Assembly (NCBI GenBank): GCA_963678485.1
Contig: OY782882.1
Location: 2,356,001-2,420,000 of the forward strand
Source: CALGYY01 sp963678485
Lineage (GTDB): Bacteria; Bacteroidota; Bacteroidia; Bacteroidales; CAIWKO01
DNA: 64,000 nt
Direction: 5' to 3'
The position numbers were made by a program, and so were the translations under genes. Positions 18,097 through 26,722 of the stretch are shown piece after piece (the stretch's first letter is position 1; each line of letters opens with the position of its first letter). The notes under the pieces were generated by a model. The model ran no database searches, had not been told where the DNA came from, and saw only the letters and a program-made list of their open reading frames with translations.

Positions 18097-19791
18097 ATGA
18101 GCGAAGAAAACATCAAAAGCCCCGAGAACAGGCCATCGCTGAATTTTTTACAGCAGATTATTGAAGAAGATCTACGTAACGGAAAGAATGAAAAAAGGGT
18201 GCATACCCGCTTCCCGCCTGAGCCAAATGGTTATCTGCATATTGGACATGCAAAGTCCATTTGTCTGAATTTTGGGTTAGCCAAGCAATACGGAGGGAAA
18301 ACCAATCTCCGCTTCGATGATACAAATCCCACCAAAGAAGATGTGGAATATGTAGATTCTATTAAGGAAGACGTCCGCTGGCTGGGTTTTGATTGGGAAG
18401 ACCGTGAGTTTTATGCTTCCGATTATTTTGAAAAATTGTATGAGTACGCCGTAAAATTAATTACAAAAGGCAAAGCCTATGTTTGTCAATTAAGCGGAGA
18501 AGAAATGAGTGCTCATCGCGGAACGGTTACTACGCCCGGGAAAGAGAGTCCATACCGCAATCGCAGTGTTGCAGAAAACCTGGATCTTTTTGCACGAATG
18601 CGCAATGGAGAATTTAAAGAAGGCACGCATACACTGCGTGCAAAAATTGATATGGCATCGCCCAATATGCTTATGCGTGATCCAGTAATGTATCGTATTT
18701 TAAAAAGTGAGCATCACCGTACAGGCATGCAATGGTGCATCTATCCAACGTATGATTATGCGCATGGACAGTCCGATTCTATCGAAGGCATTACCCACTC
18801 AATATGCACGCTCGAATTTGAGGTACACAGGCCTTTATATGACTGGTTCATTAAAGAGCTTGAGATCTATGCCCCACAGCAGATTGAATTTGCTCGACTA
18901 AACCTGACCTATACAGTGATGAGTAAGCGCAAGCTACTTCAGTTGGTACAGGAAAATATTGTCAATGGCTGGGACGATCCCCGCATGCCGACTATTTGCG
19001 GATTGCGCAGAAGAGGCTTCACACCTGAGTCGATAAGGAATTTTGCTGAAACTATTGGTGTAGCAAAACGAGATAATGTGATTGATGTTTCATTATTGGA
19101 GCATTGTCTTCGCGAAGACCTGAACAAACGTGCACAGCGCGTTATGGCCGTGCTGCGCCCATTAAAAGTGGTTATCACCAACTATCCCGAAAATCAGGTT
19201 GAAGAATTAGACGCAGTGAACAACCCTGAAGACGAAAGCATGGGCAAACGTAAAGTGCCATTTTCAAAGATCCTCTATATTGAGCAAAGCGATTTTATGG
19301 AGAACCCGCCAAAGAAGTTTTTCCGTCTTGCCCCTGGAGCTGAAGCACGATTGCGATATGCTTATTTTGTTCGCTGCAATGAGGTGATTAAAAATGAGGC
19401 AGGAGAAGTCGTCGAATTGCATTGTACATACGATCCTGAAACGCGCGGAGGCAACGCCCCTGACGGACGTAAGGTACAAGGTGCGCTACATTGGGTTTCT
19501 GAAGCCAGAGGGATTAAAGCGGAGGTTCGTTTACTCGATCGTTTGTTCATCAAGGAGAACCCCGAAGAAGTTGAAGAAGGTCACGATTATAAAGAAAATC
19601 TCAATCCCGCGTCGATGGAAACAATCACTGCGTGGTGCGAACCTTATTTACAGGATGCACAGGCAGGCGAAAAATTCCAGTTTGAACGTATGGGCTATTT
19701 CTGTGTTGATAAGGATAGCACTTCCACACATAAAGTATTCAATCGTACCGCCACCTTGAAGGACAGCTTTGCAAAAGCAGGCAAAGCCTAG
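18097..19791 (+). CDS. glnS: Glutamine--tRNA ligase
   Basis: 564 residues, the usual GlnRS length. Charges tRNA-Gln with glutamine in the cytosol. Motifs: HIGH intact in PPEPNGYLHIGHAKSI (residues 40-55); the second signature is VMSKRKL; the typical EFEVHRPLYDWF and CLREDLNKRAQRVMAV stretches follow. The C-terminal double beta-barrel anticodon-binding part is present (about 340-560). The ATG at 18097 (MSEENIKSPENRP) is preferred over 18058 because a TAnnTTTG box overlaps the longer version. With gltX nearby, the organism has the direct Gln-charging route, acquired in this phylum by ancient transfer from eukaryote-type GlnRS (family knowledge). Confidence 0.97.
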   Translation: MSEENIKSPENRPSLNFLQQIIEEDLRNGKNEKRVHTRFPPEPNGYLHIGHAKSICLNFGLAKQYGGKTNLRFDDTNPTKEDVEYVDSIKEDVRWLGFDWEDREFYASDYFEKLYEYAVKLITKGKAYVCQLSGEEMSAHRGTVTTPGKESPYRNRSVAENLDLFARMRNGEFKEGTHTLRAKIDMASPNMLMRDPVMYRILKSEHHRTGMQWCIYPTYDYAHGQSDSIEGITHSICTLEFEVHRPLYDWFIKELEIYAPQQIEFARLNLTYTVMSKRKLLQLVQENIVNGWDDPRMPTICGLRRRGFTPESIRNFAETIGVAKRDNVIDVSLLEHCLREDLNKRAQRVMAVLRPLKVVITNYPENQVEELDAVNNPEDESMGKRKVPFSKILYIEQSDFMENPPKKFFRLAPGAEARLRYAYFVRCNEVIKNEAGEVVELHCTYDPETRGGNAPDGRKVQGALHWVSEARGIKAEVRLLDRLFIKENPEEVEEGHDYKENLNPASMETITAWCEPYLQDAQAGEKFQFERMGYFCVDKDSTSTHKVFNRTATLKDSFAKAGKA

Positions 19792-20342
19792 GCTACTGTT
19801 CTCTTTTCTTGAAAGCAAGAATACTTAATTAGTCAATTAGTTGGATTGGTTAATTAGGTATAAGAGTCTTTGGGGTTAACAGGGTTAAGGGGTTTTTAAA
19901 ATTCGAAACCATACCTACTTATTCCAGGAATGCTGGTCACTAAGTCTTAGTCGAGTGGACTTATGTGAGTTTCTGAAAATACTATATACGTGCTAACGAA
20001 CGCATAGAACCATTCATCCCGGATATTAGATGAGTAGAGTGCAGATACGCTGTTAATTTCAAATCCTGTCCTTGACCATTTCTCCAGTCGCATCGATGAA
20101 ATGCGTGACAAAAGTTAATCACTGGTGCACGCAATGAATAGCCAAATAGTATAGAATGTTTGCTAATATGTCAAAAAACGCTATTTTTGTTTATCGTCGA
20201 CAACGCTTGGTCTTGATTTAGCGTTTTTTGTGACATTCAGGTGAATAAATTACACATAATTTATAATTCAAAAGTTTTTGGAAGCTCTTTTTTTGACAAA
20301 TGCCATGAATGATATCACTATATTGATTTAATAAGAAAACAA
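19792..20342. other. Gene-free boundary before the accessory island
   Basis: No gene found. It holds a reversed AACCCC-type patch (GGGGTTAACAGGGTTAAGGGG, about 19873-19893, 21 bases read as two parts GGGGTTAACAGG/GTTAAGGGG), a decayed-looking match to the palindrome flank near 19925-19972, and a TATTTTTG box at 20182-20189 too far from the next gene to assign. Confidence 0.4.
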
Positions 20343-20774
20343 ATGCACAATAAACCTAATCGTATTTTTTATCTTGCCCTAGTTTGTGTTTTTTTACTCT
20401 TTTTTGGGTGTGAACAATCAATTGATTATAAACTCAAAATTGTAAATAAATCAGGAAAAGGTCTCTATGCGGGGTATGTTGAAGAACGTTATAAAATCGA
20501 TAGTTTAATTTCAAAAGATCCTGACATTTGGCCAAATTCTGCAAGGATTGATCCAGATGAAACTCAATCCATTGCAAGTATGGGCCAATGGGAGGATTGT
20601 ATAAACAATAATCCGGATGAAAAAATATATTTTTATACTATCAGCTTGAATCTTATGCGTGAATTTAAACATGGTCAATTGAGAAAAGAGGATCTGCGGT
20701 ATCATGTTTATAGTTTTACAGTTCCTGAATTAGAAAAATTGAACTGGGTGATTGAGTTAAAAGACACGATTTGA
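20343..20774 (+). CDS. Small lipoprotein of a Bacteroidota-type family
   Basis: 143 residues. Lipoprotein signal with lipobox LFFGC (Cys at residue 23). The body has the pattern of a small family known to me from Bacteroidota: an opening 'KLKIVNKSGKGLYAGY', a middle 'IDPDETQSIASMGQWEDC', and an end 'YHVYSFTVPELEKLNWVIEL'. Members are often found beside Rhs genes and in accessory islands, and have no known function. It is the first gene of the 20-28 kb island of membrane-anchored small proteins, where an immunity role is possible but unproven. Codon use is AT-rich like the rest of the island. Confidence 0.65.
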   Translation: MHNKPNRIFYLALVCVFLLFFGCEQSIDYKLKIVNKSGKGLYAGYVEERYKIDSLISKDPDIWPNSARIDPDETQSIASMGQWEDCINNNPDEKIYFYTISLNLMREFKHGQLRKEDLRYHVYSFTVPELEKLNWVIELKDTI

Positions 20775-20806
20775 GCTACTTTTAATATATTCAAATTTTG
20801 AATTCA

Positions 20807-21301
20807 ATGAAAAGGAAACTATTGAAAATCTATTTCTTAATTGGTTTTGTGATACTTGTCACGAGTGGTGTTATTATTATAGACAATCTTAAATTTTCAA
20901 ATGAAACTTATACTCTTCACGACAAAAGCAAAAAGTATGATGTTAATTTTAGTGATGAGAGCCCTTATGTTAAAACACCCGAAAAAATGGTTCTGGATAT
21001 TTTTCTGCCAATGAGGATAACTGGAATTGTAATAGGTAAATACAAAAAAAGAATGGAACATAACACGCCAATTCTATGGATAGAAGATCAAAATAGTTAT
21101 TATGACATTCAACTGATTACATTTGGTGAAGGATACGAGGATTTTTATAATGAAATAGAAATCGGAGATTCAATTTTTAAGAATAAAGGATCTTTGATTT
21201 TTAGTGTAAAGCGAGGTGTTTTAATAAAAAATTTTAAGGTGTCTCCCTTTGAACAATATTGGGGAAATCCATACTATCAAGCCAATTCAAGCATATTGTA
21301 A
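20807..21301 (+). CDS. Membrane-anchored hypothetical, immunity-like family (member 1)
   Basis: 164 residues from the ATG at 20807 (an upstream TTG at 20798 is not needed). One N-terminal membrane helix (about 8-27), then a soluble domain. The end of this domain (ITGIVIGKYKKR...ILWIEDQ...IEIGDSIFKNKGSLIFSVKR) shares its pattern with the proteins at 21991, 22652 and 26256: G-(V/I)-(V/I), a beta pair, then GDSI(V/F)K and a final beta strand. This one is the longest and most divergent of the four. The family is abundant beside Rhs toxins in Bacteroidota by my recollection. Placed 32 bases after the lipoprotein gene. Confidence 0.55.
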   Translation: MKRKLLKIYFLIGFVILVTSGVIIIDNLKFSNETYTLHDKSKKYDVNFSDESPYVKTPEKMVLDIFLPMRITGIVIGKYKKRMEHNTPILWIEDQNSYYDIQLITFGEGYEDFYNEIEIGDSIFKNKGSLIFSVKRGVLIKNFKVSPFEQYWGNPYYQANSSIL

Positions 21302-21311
21302 TTAAGAAGAT

Positions 21312-21443
21312 ATGAAAAATTGCATTCAAGCCTATAAATCTAATATGTTTCTAATATTAATTCCTGAAAATATGAGAATGGGTTTTAAAATATCAATCTC
21401 AAACAGTGATGATAAGGGGTTTTTGAAATATTTTGAATTATAA
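21312..21443 (+). CDS. Small unsupported reading frame, 43 residues
   Basis: ATG to TAA, encoding MKNCIQAYKSNMFLILIPEN and 23 more residues (ending DKGFLKYFEL). It starts 10 bases after the stop of the previous gene. No family likeness; it may be the relic end of a longer gene that was cut during island turnover. Reported because it is the only frame in the gap. Confidence 0.2.
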   Translation: MKNCIQAYKSNMFLILIPENMRMGFKISISNSDDKGFLKYFEL

Positions 21444-21481
21444 TCAAATGAATTGAATAAAATGATACCAGTGAAGTCACT

Positions 21482-21826
21482 ATGAAAACAGTGTTTAAGT
21501 CATATGTGTTTAGTATTATTTTTTTAACATTAACAGCATTAGTCTTATTGTTGTTTGTGGCTGATGCATTTGATTATTATGAAGACTCAGTAATGTATAT
21601 TAACTATTCTTCCGTAGGTTTTTTCAATTCTTCCGTGTTTGAGCATACGGTCTACCTTTCATATTTTTTTACCTTGTGTCTTTCTGTTGTTTCCATGACA
21701 ATTATTGGACTTGCAAAAAAAGCAATTGTATATTTCCGATTAAGAAATATATTCTTTCTTGTATTAATTCTTTCAATTATCATTAGGTGGCTTGAAATTG
21801 CATATGAGTTTAAAAAAAATTGCTAG
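21482..21826 (+). CDS. Hypothetical membrane protein
   Basis: 114 residues, three hydrophobic segments (about 9-29, 57-80 and 87-105). No signature recognised. Starts with MKTVFKSYVF, and an ATGATACCA sequence just upstream (21461) equals the start of the gene at 23061, which may be a trace of a lost paralogue. AT-rich, with long homopolymer runs, like the rest of the island. Real gene status rests on length, membrane pattern and position only. Confidence 0.45.
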   Translation: MKTVFKSYVFSIIFLTLTALVLLLFVADAFDYYEDSVMYINYSSVGFFNSSVFEHTVYLSYFFTLCLSVVSMTIIGLAKKAIVYFRLRNIFFLVLILSIIIRWLEIAYEFKKNC

Positions 21827-21867
21827 AATATCGTATTATCAGGGATTAGATAATTACTTTTATAAAT

Positions 21868-21977
21868 AAAATTGGGCAGCCAGAATATATTCGTAATGAT
21901 GAAAAGAAAATCATAATACCAAATGGGTTGACCTTCCTTATGCCGTAGATAGTGTTTCACGTGGTTCTAAGGAATAA
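21868..21977 (+). pseudogene. Possible frameshifted gene remnant
   Basis: One frame reads KIGQPEYIRNDEKKIIIP; shifting by one base at about 21923 continues as KWVDLPYAVDSVSRGSKE and a stop at 21975-21977. Joined, they look like the C-terminal 35 residues of a small globular protein. No start codon. Judged by eye only. Confidence 0.25.
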
Positions 21978-21990
21978 TATACGAACTTGA

Positions 21991-22359
21991 ATGAATAAAA
22001 ACAGAAAGTATGGACTGATTCTGGCCATAGTATTATCGATTTTTGGCACCATGGGGATTTTGTATTTAAGATATATTGTTTATTCTGCGGACAAAAATCA
22101 ACTCAAACTTGAGTTTAGTGGTGTTATCAAGCAAATGAAATTCGATGAAAAGCATATTCCCACTATAAGCATTGAAGATAGCACTTTTTATCTTGGCGGA
22201 TATGATGGTTCCATGAGAGACTTGATACAAATTGATGACTCTATTGTAAAGAAAAAAAACACTTATGGATATTTTTTGTATCGTAAGGAAATTTCAGGTG
22301 CTAGATGGCAACTGATTCATACGCCGGTAAAGGGAAGAGAAGGGAGTTTAATATATTGA
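21991..22359 (+). CDS. Membrane-anchored hypothetical, immunity-like family (member 2)
   Basis: 122 residues: an N-terminal membrane anchor (about 8-30) and a small beta-rich domain. The domain reads FSGVIKQMKFDEKHIPTISI, then FYLGGYDG, then IDDSIVKKKNTYGYFLYRK. It is plainly related to the gene at 22652, which has FHGVINKIERDEKYFPSLYF, YLGGYFD and VGDSIVKRSG in the same order and spacing. The pair therefore looks like a duplication. Candidate orphan immunity protein: members are close to Rhs remnants, and no toxin part is next to this copy. Function is inference. Confidence 0.6.
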   Translation: MNKNRKYGLILAIVLSIFGTMGILYLRYIVYSADKNQLKLEFSGVIKQMKFDEKHIPTISIEDSTFYLGGYDGSMRDLIQIDDSIVKKKNTYGYFLYRKEISGARWQLIHTPVKGREGSLIY

Positions 22360-22441
22360 TACATTATACCCAAACAGCATCTATTCTTGGATTTGATGAC
22401 AAATATGCAAGGAATTCATATAAAAAAAAACATTGATAGAG

Positions 22442-22588
22442 ATGAAAATCAACACATTTTTCAGTGTGCTCGCCCTGTATTCAATAATGAATATTTGTGC
22501 TACTCAGGCCCAAACCAGCGATCCCTACATCGAATTTCTTTACGATGCTTTTGGTAATATTGAGAAACTCGTTGTCATTCGACATTAA
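22442..22588 (+). pseudogene. Truncated copy of the Rhs-associated secreted protein
   Basis: 48 residues with a signal peptide and then QTSDPYIEFLYDAFGNIEKLV before a stop. It shares a perfect 38-base stretch (22511-22548 = 27429-27466) with the intact gene at 27366, which continues for another 130 residues into a T9SS tail. Upstream of the repeat the two genes differ. A broken duplicate marking where an Rhs locus once began. Confidence 0.7.
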
Positions 22589-22651
22589 TGGAAGAGATTC
22601 AACACGCATTATTTAATAGATAAATAGTACGGTAACAACAACTACTTAAAA

Positions 22652-22990
22652 ATGAAAAGAGGAAAAGTGTTTGCAATAATATTTGTACCGTTGATATCTG
22701 TTTTTGCAATTTCAAGTGTTTTTATTTTTTTAAATTATATGCACATGCATAAAATGAGGTTTTATAATAAGTCTTTCCATGGTGTTATTAATAAAATCGA
22801 AAGAGATGAAAAGTATTTCCCCTCTCTTTATTTTAATGATGAAATTCAATACCTCGGTGGTTATTTCGATCGTCTCTGTCAAATTAGTGTTGGTGACTCT
22901 ATTGTTAAGAGGAGTGGTGAAATGAATTACAGTGTTTATTGGAAAAACAGTTCGGGGAAATGGATTCTGAAATGTCAATCGCAGAAGTAA
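22652..22990 (+). CDS. Membrane-anchored hypothetical, immunity-like family (member 3)
   Basis: 112 residues: N-terminal anchor (about 8-30) and a small domain with FHGVINKIERDEKYFPSLYF, IQYLGGYFDR and VGDSIVKRSGEMNYSVYWK. Closest relative in the window is 21991-22359. It lies directly behind the truncated Rhs-associated gene (22442-22588). In intact loci, the order secreted protein, Rhs gene, immunity gene is expected, so the Rhs gene appears to have been lost between them, leaving the immunity gene. That reading is inference from order and paralogy. Confidence 0.6.
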   Translation: MKRGKVFAIIFVPLISVFAISSVFIFLNYMHMHKMRFYNKSFHGVINKIERDEKYFPSLYFNDEIQYLGGYFDRLCQISVGDSIVKRSGEMNYSVYWKNSSGKWILKCQSQK

Positions 22991-23060
22991 GAAAAAACCA
23001 CGAATGATGTTATTCCTATATTCATAAAGTGTTAGATTTTATCATATAAATATCAATAAA

Positions 23061-23591
23061 ATGATACCACGAAAATTTATCCGGTTAATGAAAGAGAAAA
23101 ATGTGGGGGAACGCATAATTCTACCGCAAATAATGCTGATGGGTGCAGGAGGTTTTTTACTGATGCTAGGGTTATTTTCCCTTCTCCATTATGCTTTAGC
23201 AGTGCGAGATGAATTTGTAGAAAGCACGCCAGATGTAAAGTTTGTGTATATTATCAGTATTGCTTTATTCGGGACGGGATTTATACTGCTTGGGGCATTC
23301 TTTAAAAAGGCAGGTAAGCGAAAGTTTGTAATTTACATCATAATGAGCATAATGTTCCTGTTTTTTTTTGGCGGATATATGTATTATGAGCTTTTCATGC
23401 AGTCTACGAAAATCAACAACATGGGTGGAGATGACAATAATATTGATTCAATTATAAAATACATCTATTTTGGTTTATTGATACTCATTCAAACAGCTCC
23501 TGTTGTCGTGATCGGTTTTTACATCAGGAAATATGAAAAAAAGGTTCGTCTGGAGAGGAAGAACGAAGAAACATGTATGTCTAAATTATAG
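23061..23591 (+). CDS. Four-helix membrane protein, tandem paralogue 1
   Basis: 176 residues with four hydrophobic segments (about 24-46, 61-82, 89-111, 132-152) and a basic C-terminus (RKYEKKVRLERKNEE). The next gene (23832-24353) has the same helix order and shared blocks: FVESTP/FVERTP, IALFGTGFILLGAFFKKAGKRK and YIYFGLLILIQ. No named family recognised. Could be a membrane immunity protein against a pore-forming or lipid-acting toxin, given the island, but nothing in the sequence proves it. Start MIPRKF is supported by the equivalent MIPEEN start of its paralogue. Confidence 0.6.
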   Translation: MIPRKFIRLMKEKNVGERIILPQIMLMGAGGFLLMLGLFSLLHYALAVRDEFVESTPDVKFVYIISIALFGTGFILLGAFFKKAGKRKFVIYIIMSIMFLFFFGGYMYYELFMQSTKINNMGGDDNNIDSIIKYIYFGLLILIQTAPVVVIGFYIRKYEKKVRLERKNEETCMSKL

Positions 23592-23831
23592 CAAATCAAA
23601 ACAGCATACCATTAGTAACGATAAATACAAATTGAATAAAGATGGTCCAAATAGTATGCGGTTGAATTTGTAAATAGTTGAGATACGGAGGTGCAATGGA
23701 TATTCGGCATTTAGAGGAAAGACTATTTGGAAAATGGAATCTGTATGTCCATCGTAACAGACATTGAATCACCATGAGCTATTATAAAACGTGTGTTCCT
23801 AAAGAAAACAAATCTTAAAATTATTAATAGT

Positions 23832-24353
23832 ATGATTCCGGAGGAAAATTTCCAGCTAACACAGGAGAAAGATATAGGGGTTAATGTGCTAATCCCTCGC
23901 ATAATGATAATTCTCATAGCAGGATTTATATTAGAATTAGCATTTTTATTGACATTCTACCAAGTGTTATTAGAAGAAGGTAAATTTGTTGAAAGAACAC
24001 CTGTAATTACAATGGGTTATGATGCTGGCATTGCGTTATTCGGGGTAGGGTATTTACTTCTTGGGACGCTTTATAAAAGGGCAGGCAAGCGAAGAATATT
24101 AATCTACATAATTATTAGCGTACTGTTTTTGAGTTTTATGGCAAGAGCTACGTATTATATAATATTCCTGCAACCTTTGCAAATTACCAATTTCGGTGAA
24201 AGTGGCACAAGCGGAGATTCACATATGAATTACATTTATTTTGGTTTATTGTTGCTCATTCAACTAGTTCCCATCGTCGTGATAGGTATTTACCTAAAGA
24301 AGTATGAAAAAAAGATACGGTTAGAGAAGGAGAGCAAAGAAATTAGTATTTGA
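23832..24353 (+). CDS. Four-helix membrane protein, tandem paralogue 2
   Basis: 173 residues from the ATG at 23832; a GTG at 23793 would add 13 residues without counterpart in the paralogue. Four hydrophobic segments, and the same end (LKKYEKKIRLEKESKE) as the gene at 23061. Identity by eye is moderate (roughly half of the aligned positions in the conserved blocks), so the duplication is not recent. The gap of 240 bases between them has no other frame. Function unknown. Confidence 0.6.
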   Translation: MIPEENFQLTQEKDIGVNVLIPRIMIILIAGFILELAFLLTFYQVLLEEGKFVERTPVITMGYDAGIALFGVGYLLLGTLYKRAGKRRILIYIIISVLFLSFMARATYYIIFLQPLQITNFGESGTSGDSHMNYIYFGLLLLIQLVPIVVIGIYLKKYEKKIRLEKESKEISI

Positions 24354-24397
24354 AATGCATATGATTTTTCAACTAATCTAGTTGAGGAGATTACATA

Positions 24398-24961
24398 ATG
24401 AGAATAAATTCACACATAATAAAATCAAAGAAACATTATTTTCTTATTATAACGACTGGTCTTATGATTTTTTGTGCGATTTTCATGATAGTGACAATAA
24501 TATTTACTGGCGTACCTGTAAAGGGACAGTCCAATATTGGTAATATTTACTATTATATGGCTCTAATCCCAATGGGAATAATGCTTTTTTGTTTCTTTTT
24601 TATCGTTATATATGCATTTGTTTCTAAAGGGTACATAATTCTTGGGGATATATCCATTTCAGAATATGGAATTACCACTGAAATAAATGGTGTTAGAGAG
24701 GAAATAAGCACTGATGATATTAAAAGTTGCGTGTTTAAATTAAAGGGATTCGATGGGGAATCTCCAATAATGAGAAGTAGTAGCTTTCAGGGGAATTATA
24801 ATTATATCACTTTTAAAACAGACAACAAAGAATATTATTTTGAATTTTATATTTCGAACTTTCAGTCCATAAGATATCTTTATAACGATATAGTTGCTGA
24901 ATGGAAGAATAAGGACATCAACGTAACGTTCAATTATCCTAATCATAAATTTGCAAAATAA
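24398..24961 (+). CDS. Membrane protein with PH-like soluble domain
   Basis: 187 residues. Two hydrophobic segments (about 16-40 and 50-75) lead to a soluble domain (about 82-175) that looks beta-rich: ISISEYGITTEINGVREEIS, then YNYITFKTDNKEYYFEF, then a last helix (FQSIRYLYNDIVAEWK). This pattern is shared with bacterial PH-like membrane proteins. A sibling layout occurs at 9150-9641, though sequences do not match. It lies directly before the Rhs tip gene. Function unknown. Confidence 0.55.
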   Translation: MRINSHIIKSKKHYFLIITTGLMIFCAIFMIVTIIFTGVPVKGQSNIGNIYYYMALIPMGIMLFCFFFIVIYAFVSKGYIILGDISISEYGITTEINGVREEISTDDIKSCVFKLKGFDGESPIMRSSSFQGNYNYITFKTDNKEYYFEFYISNFQSIRYLYNDIVAEWKNKDINVTFNYPNHKFAK

Positions 24962-24993
24962 AATTTTACAGAATTAACCATAGTACATAAAAA

Positions 24994-26262
24994 ATGCTAA
25001 CGGCTCTTCGGCTCCGCCAAAACAATAAAGCTAAATTTTCACAAGGGAAACTCAATCATTGCAAAAGCGCCGCTAATTGCAGCATTGACACCTATATTGC
25101 ATATGATGCATGGGGCCGAAGACGCAACCCTCAAAGTTGGACCTATGATAATATTATCCTTACTGATATCACCGACCGCGGCTACACCGGCCACGAGCAT
25201 CTGCAAGGCTTCGGGCTTATTAATATGAACGGCCGTTGCTATGATCCCCTCATGGCGCGCATGCTCAGCCCCGACCCCTTTGTACAGGCTGGTACCAGCA
25301 CCCAAAGCTACAACAGATATAGCTATGCCTTTAATAATCCCTTTGCTTTTACAGATCCTAGTGGGTATGTGAATGTGGGAGGAACCTATAATCCAATGGC
25401 TGAGAATTGGGCTAGTCACGCTGGAAGTGATTTTAGAAATATGGGGAATTATTGGGCAGGAATGAATGCGTTTTATGGTGCAATGGGCATGGGGTTCGCA
25501 ACAGTAGATGGATCTTTAGGCGCGTCAGTTTTCGAAATTGGTAGCTCTGAAAATGGAGGTATGATTAAAACATATAAGGGGAAGACGTATACATGGAATG
25601 AGTCTAGAAAGAGTTTTGGATATTGGAGTAAAGAAAAAGGTAAGGCATACATTAACAAGTTCGCAGCAAAATTGATATGGAGTTTTTTTGGTAGAAAATC
25701 TGTTGTTGGGGTGGATATTTCGATTGAGTGGGTTTCTTTAGACAGGATAATTTCTTACGACCGAAGCAGGATGAGCAAAACCGAAAGGTGGCAAAACGAC
25801 AATCCTGGCTGTTCTCTACTCTGTTCTAAATATAACGATGACCGTGTTAACCCGTATTTACCTTATAGAATTAAGGCTATGTCAATTAACCTCTGGGGTG
25901 TGAGTGTTGTTCCAGGTTTCGGGTATGGCTTTGAAGGTAGTCTTGTAGATATTGAAGGGCAAGGATTATTTTATGCTCCAACTTTTGAACTTGGTGGTGG
26001 AAACGATGTTGGTCTTTTTGGCGCGGTCAGTATAATCAATCAACTGGAGCCGCTTAAGAAAGAGGACCTTGAAGGAGTCAGCATTGAGGGAAATGTATCC
26101 ATTTTGGGCTACGGTTTTAACTATAGTACGGACCTTAATCCTGACAGTTATAAGTTGCGAGAAAAATACGAAACATATGGCGGATCATATAGTTATCCAC
26201 CATCCCCTTTTGCTTTTAAAGTAAGTGTTCAATATACGCCTAAACTATATAAAATATGGTAA
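24994..26262 (+). CDS. Orphan Rhs C-terminal tip: core end plus unknown toxin-like domain
   Basis: 422 residues. After a short non-matching start (1-31), residues 32-126 are the conserved end of an Rhs/YD-repeat core: YDAWGRRRNPQSW, RGYTGHEHLQGFGLINMNGR, YDPLMARMLSPDPFVQ and NPFAFTDPSG. This is the hinge after which Rhs proteins carry variable toxin tips. Residues 127-422 (about 296) are such a variable tip of unknown type, Gly/Ser/Tyr-rich with late beta-type sequence (GFGYGFEGSLVDIEGQG, GNVSILGYGFNYS). The large Rhs shell is missing, so this is either a silent displaced tip or the end of a decayed gene; an ATG at 24994 makes it formally expressible. The next gene overlaps its stop by 7 bases, as a cognate immunity gene would. 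Confidence 0.75.
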   Translation: MLTALRLRQNNKAKFSQGKLNHCKSAANCSIDTYIAYDAWGRRRNPQSWTYDNIILTDITDRGYTGHEHLQGFGLINMNGRCYDPLMARMLSPDPFVQAGTSTQSYNRYSYAFNNPFAFTDPSGYVNVGGTYNPMAENWASHAGSDFRNMGNYWAGMNAFYGAMGMGFATVDGSLGASVFEIGSSENGGMIKTYKGKTYTWNESRKSFGYWSKEKGKAYINKFAAKLIWSFFGRKSVVGVDISIEWVSLDRIISYDRSRMSKTERWQNDNPGCSLLCSKYNDDRVNPYLPYRIKAMSINLWGVSVVPGFGYGFEGSLVDIEGQGLFYAPTFELGGGNDVGLFGAVSIINQLEPLKKEDLEGVSIEGNVSILGYGFNYSTDLNPDSYKLREKYETYGGSYSYPPSPFAFKVSVQYTPKLYKIW

Positions 26263-26606
26263 ATATTAAATTTCATGTAATAAAGTTAACATGTCTTTGT
26301 TTGTTTATTACTTTGTTCATTAGTTGTCACTCAACTAAAGAAGAACTCTTTAAACAAAAAGTTTGGGGTATTGTAACGCAAAAGTTTATTCAAGAGCATA
26401 ATCATGGGTTTAAAATACTCACTATTCAACAGTTTGACGGAATTCCTTGTAGGTTGCAAGACACATATTATTTGGGAATGTGGGAGTTTTCTGAAATTGG
26501 AGACACTATACAAAAAGTGGCAAATTGTGACACCCTTATTGTAAAAAAGACAAATGGAGAAAAAGAATCATTTGTTGTAACAAGCCATGGTTATAGCCTC
26601 TTTTAA
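26256..26606 (+). CDS. Lipoprotein, candidate immunity protein for the Rhs tip
   Basis: 116 residues with a lipoprotein signal; lipobox LFISC, Cys at residue 23. The body (KVWGIVTQKF, YYLGMWEFSEIGDTIQKV, TLIVKK) follows the G-(I/V)-V ... GD(S/T)I.K pattern of the proteins at 20807, 21991 and 22652, with an inserted turn. Its ATG lies inside the last codons of the Rhs tip gene (7-base overlap), so the two are translationally linked. Overlap, small size, and anchoring outside the cytoplasm all fit an immunity protein that acts in the periplasm. That function is inference. Confidence 0.65.
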   Translation: MVNIKFHVIKLTCLCLFITLFISCHSTKEELFKQKVWGIVTQKFIQEHNHGFKILTIQQFDGIPCRLQDTYYLGMWEFSEIGDTIQKVANCDTLIVKKTNGEKESFVVTSHGYSLF

Positions 26607-26722
26607 TTACTAATTTTAGAAAAACACATAGTTTTATTCTAAAAAGCAAGAGCAATGATATAGACTCCGAGCAGATATCAAAATAATATAACATAATTAA
26701 GTAGCTATATAAATAATAAAAT

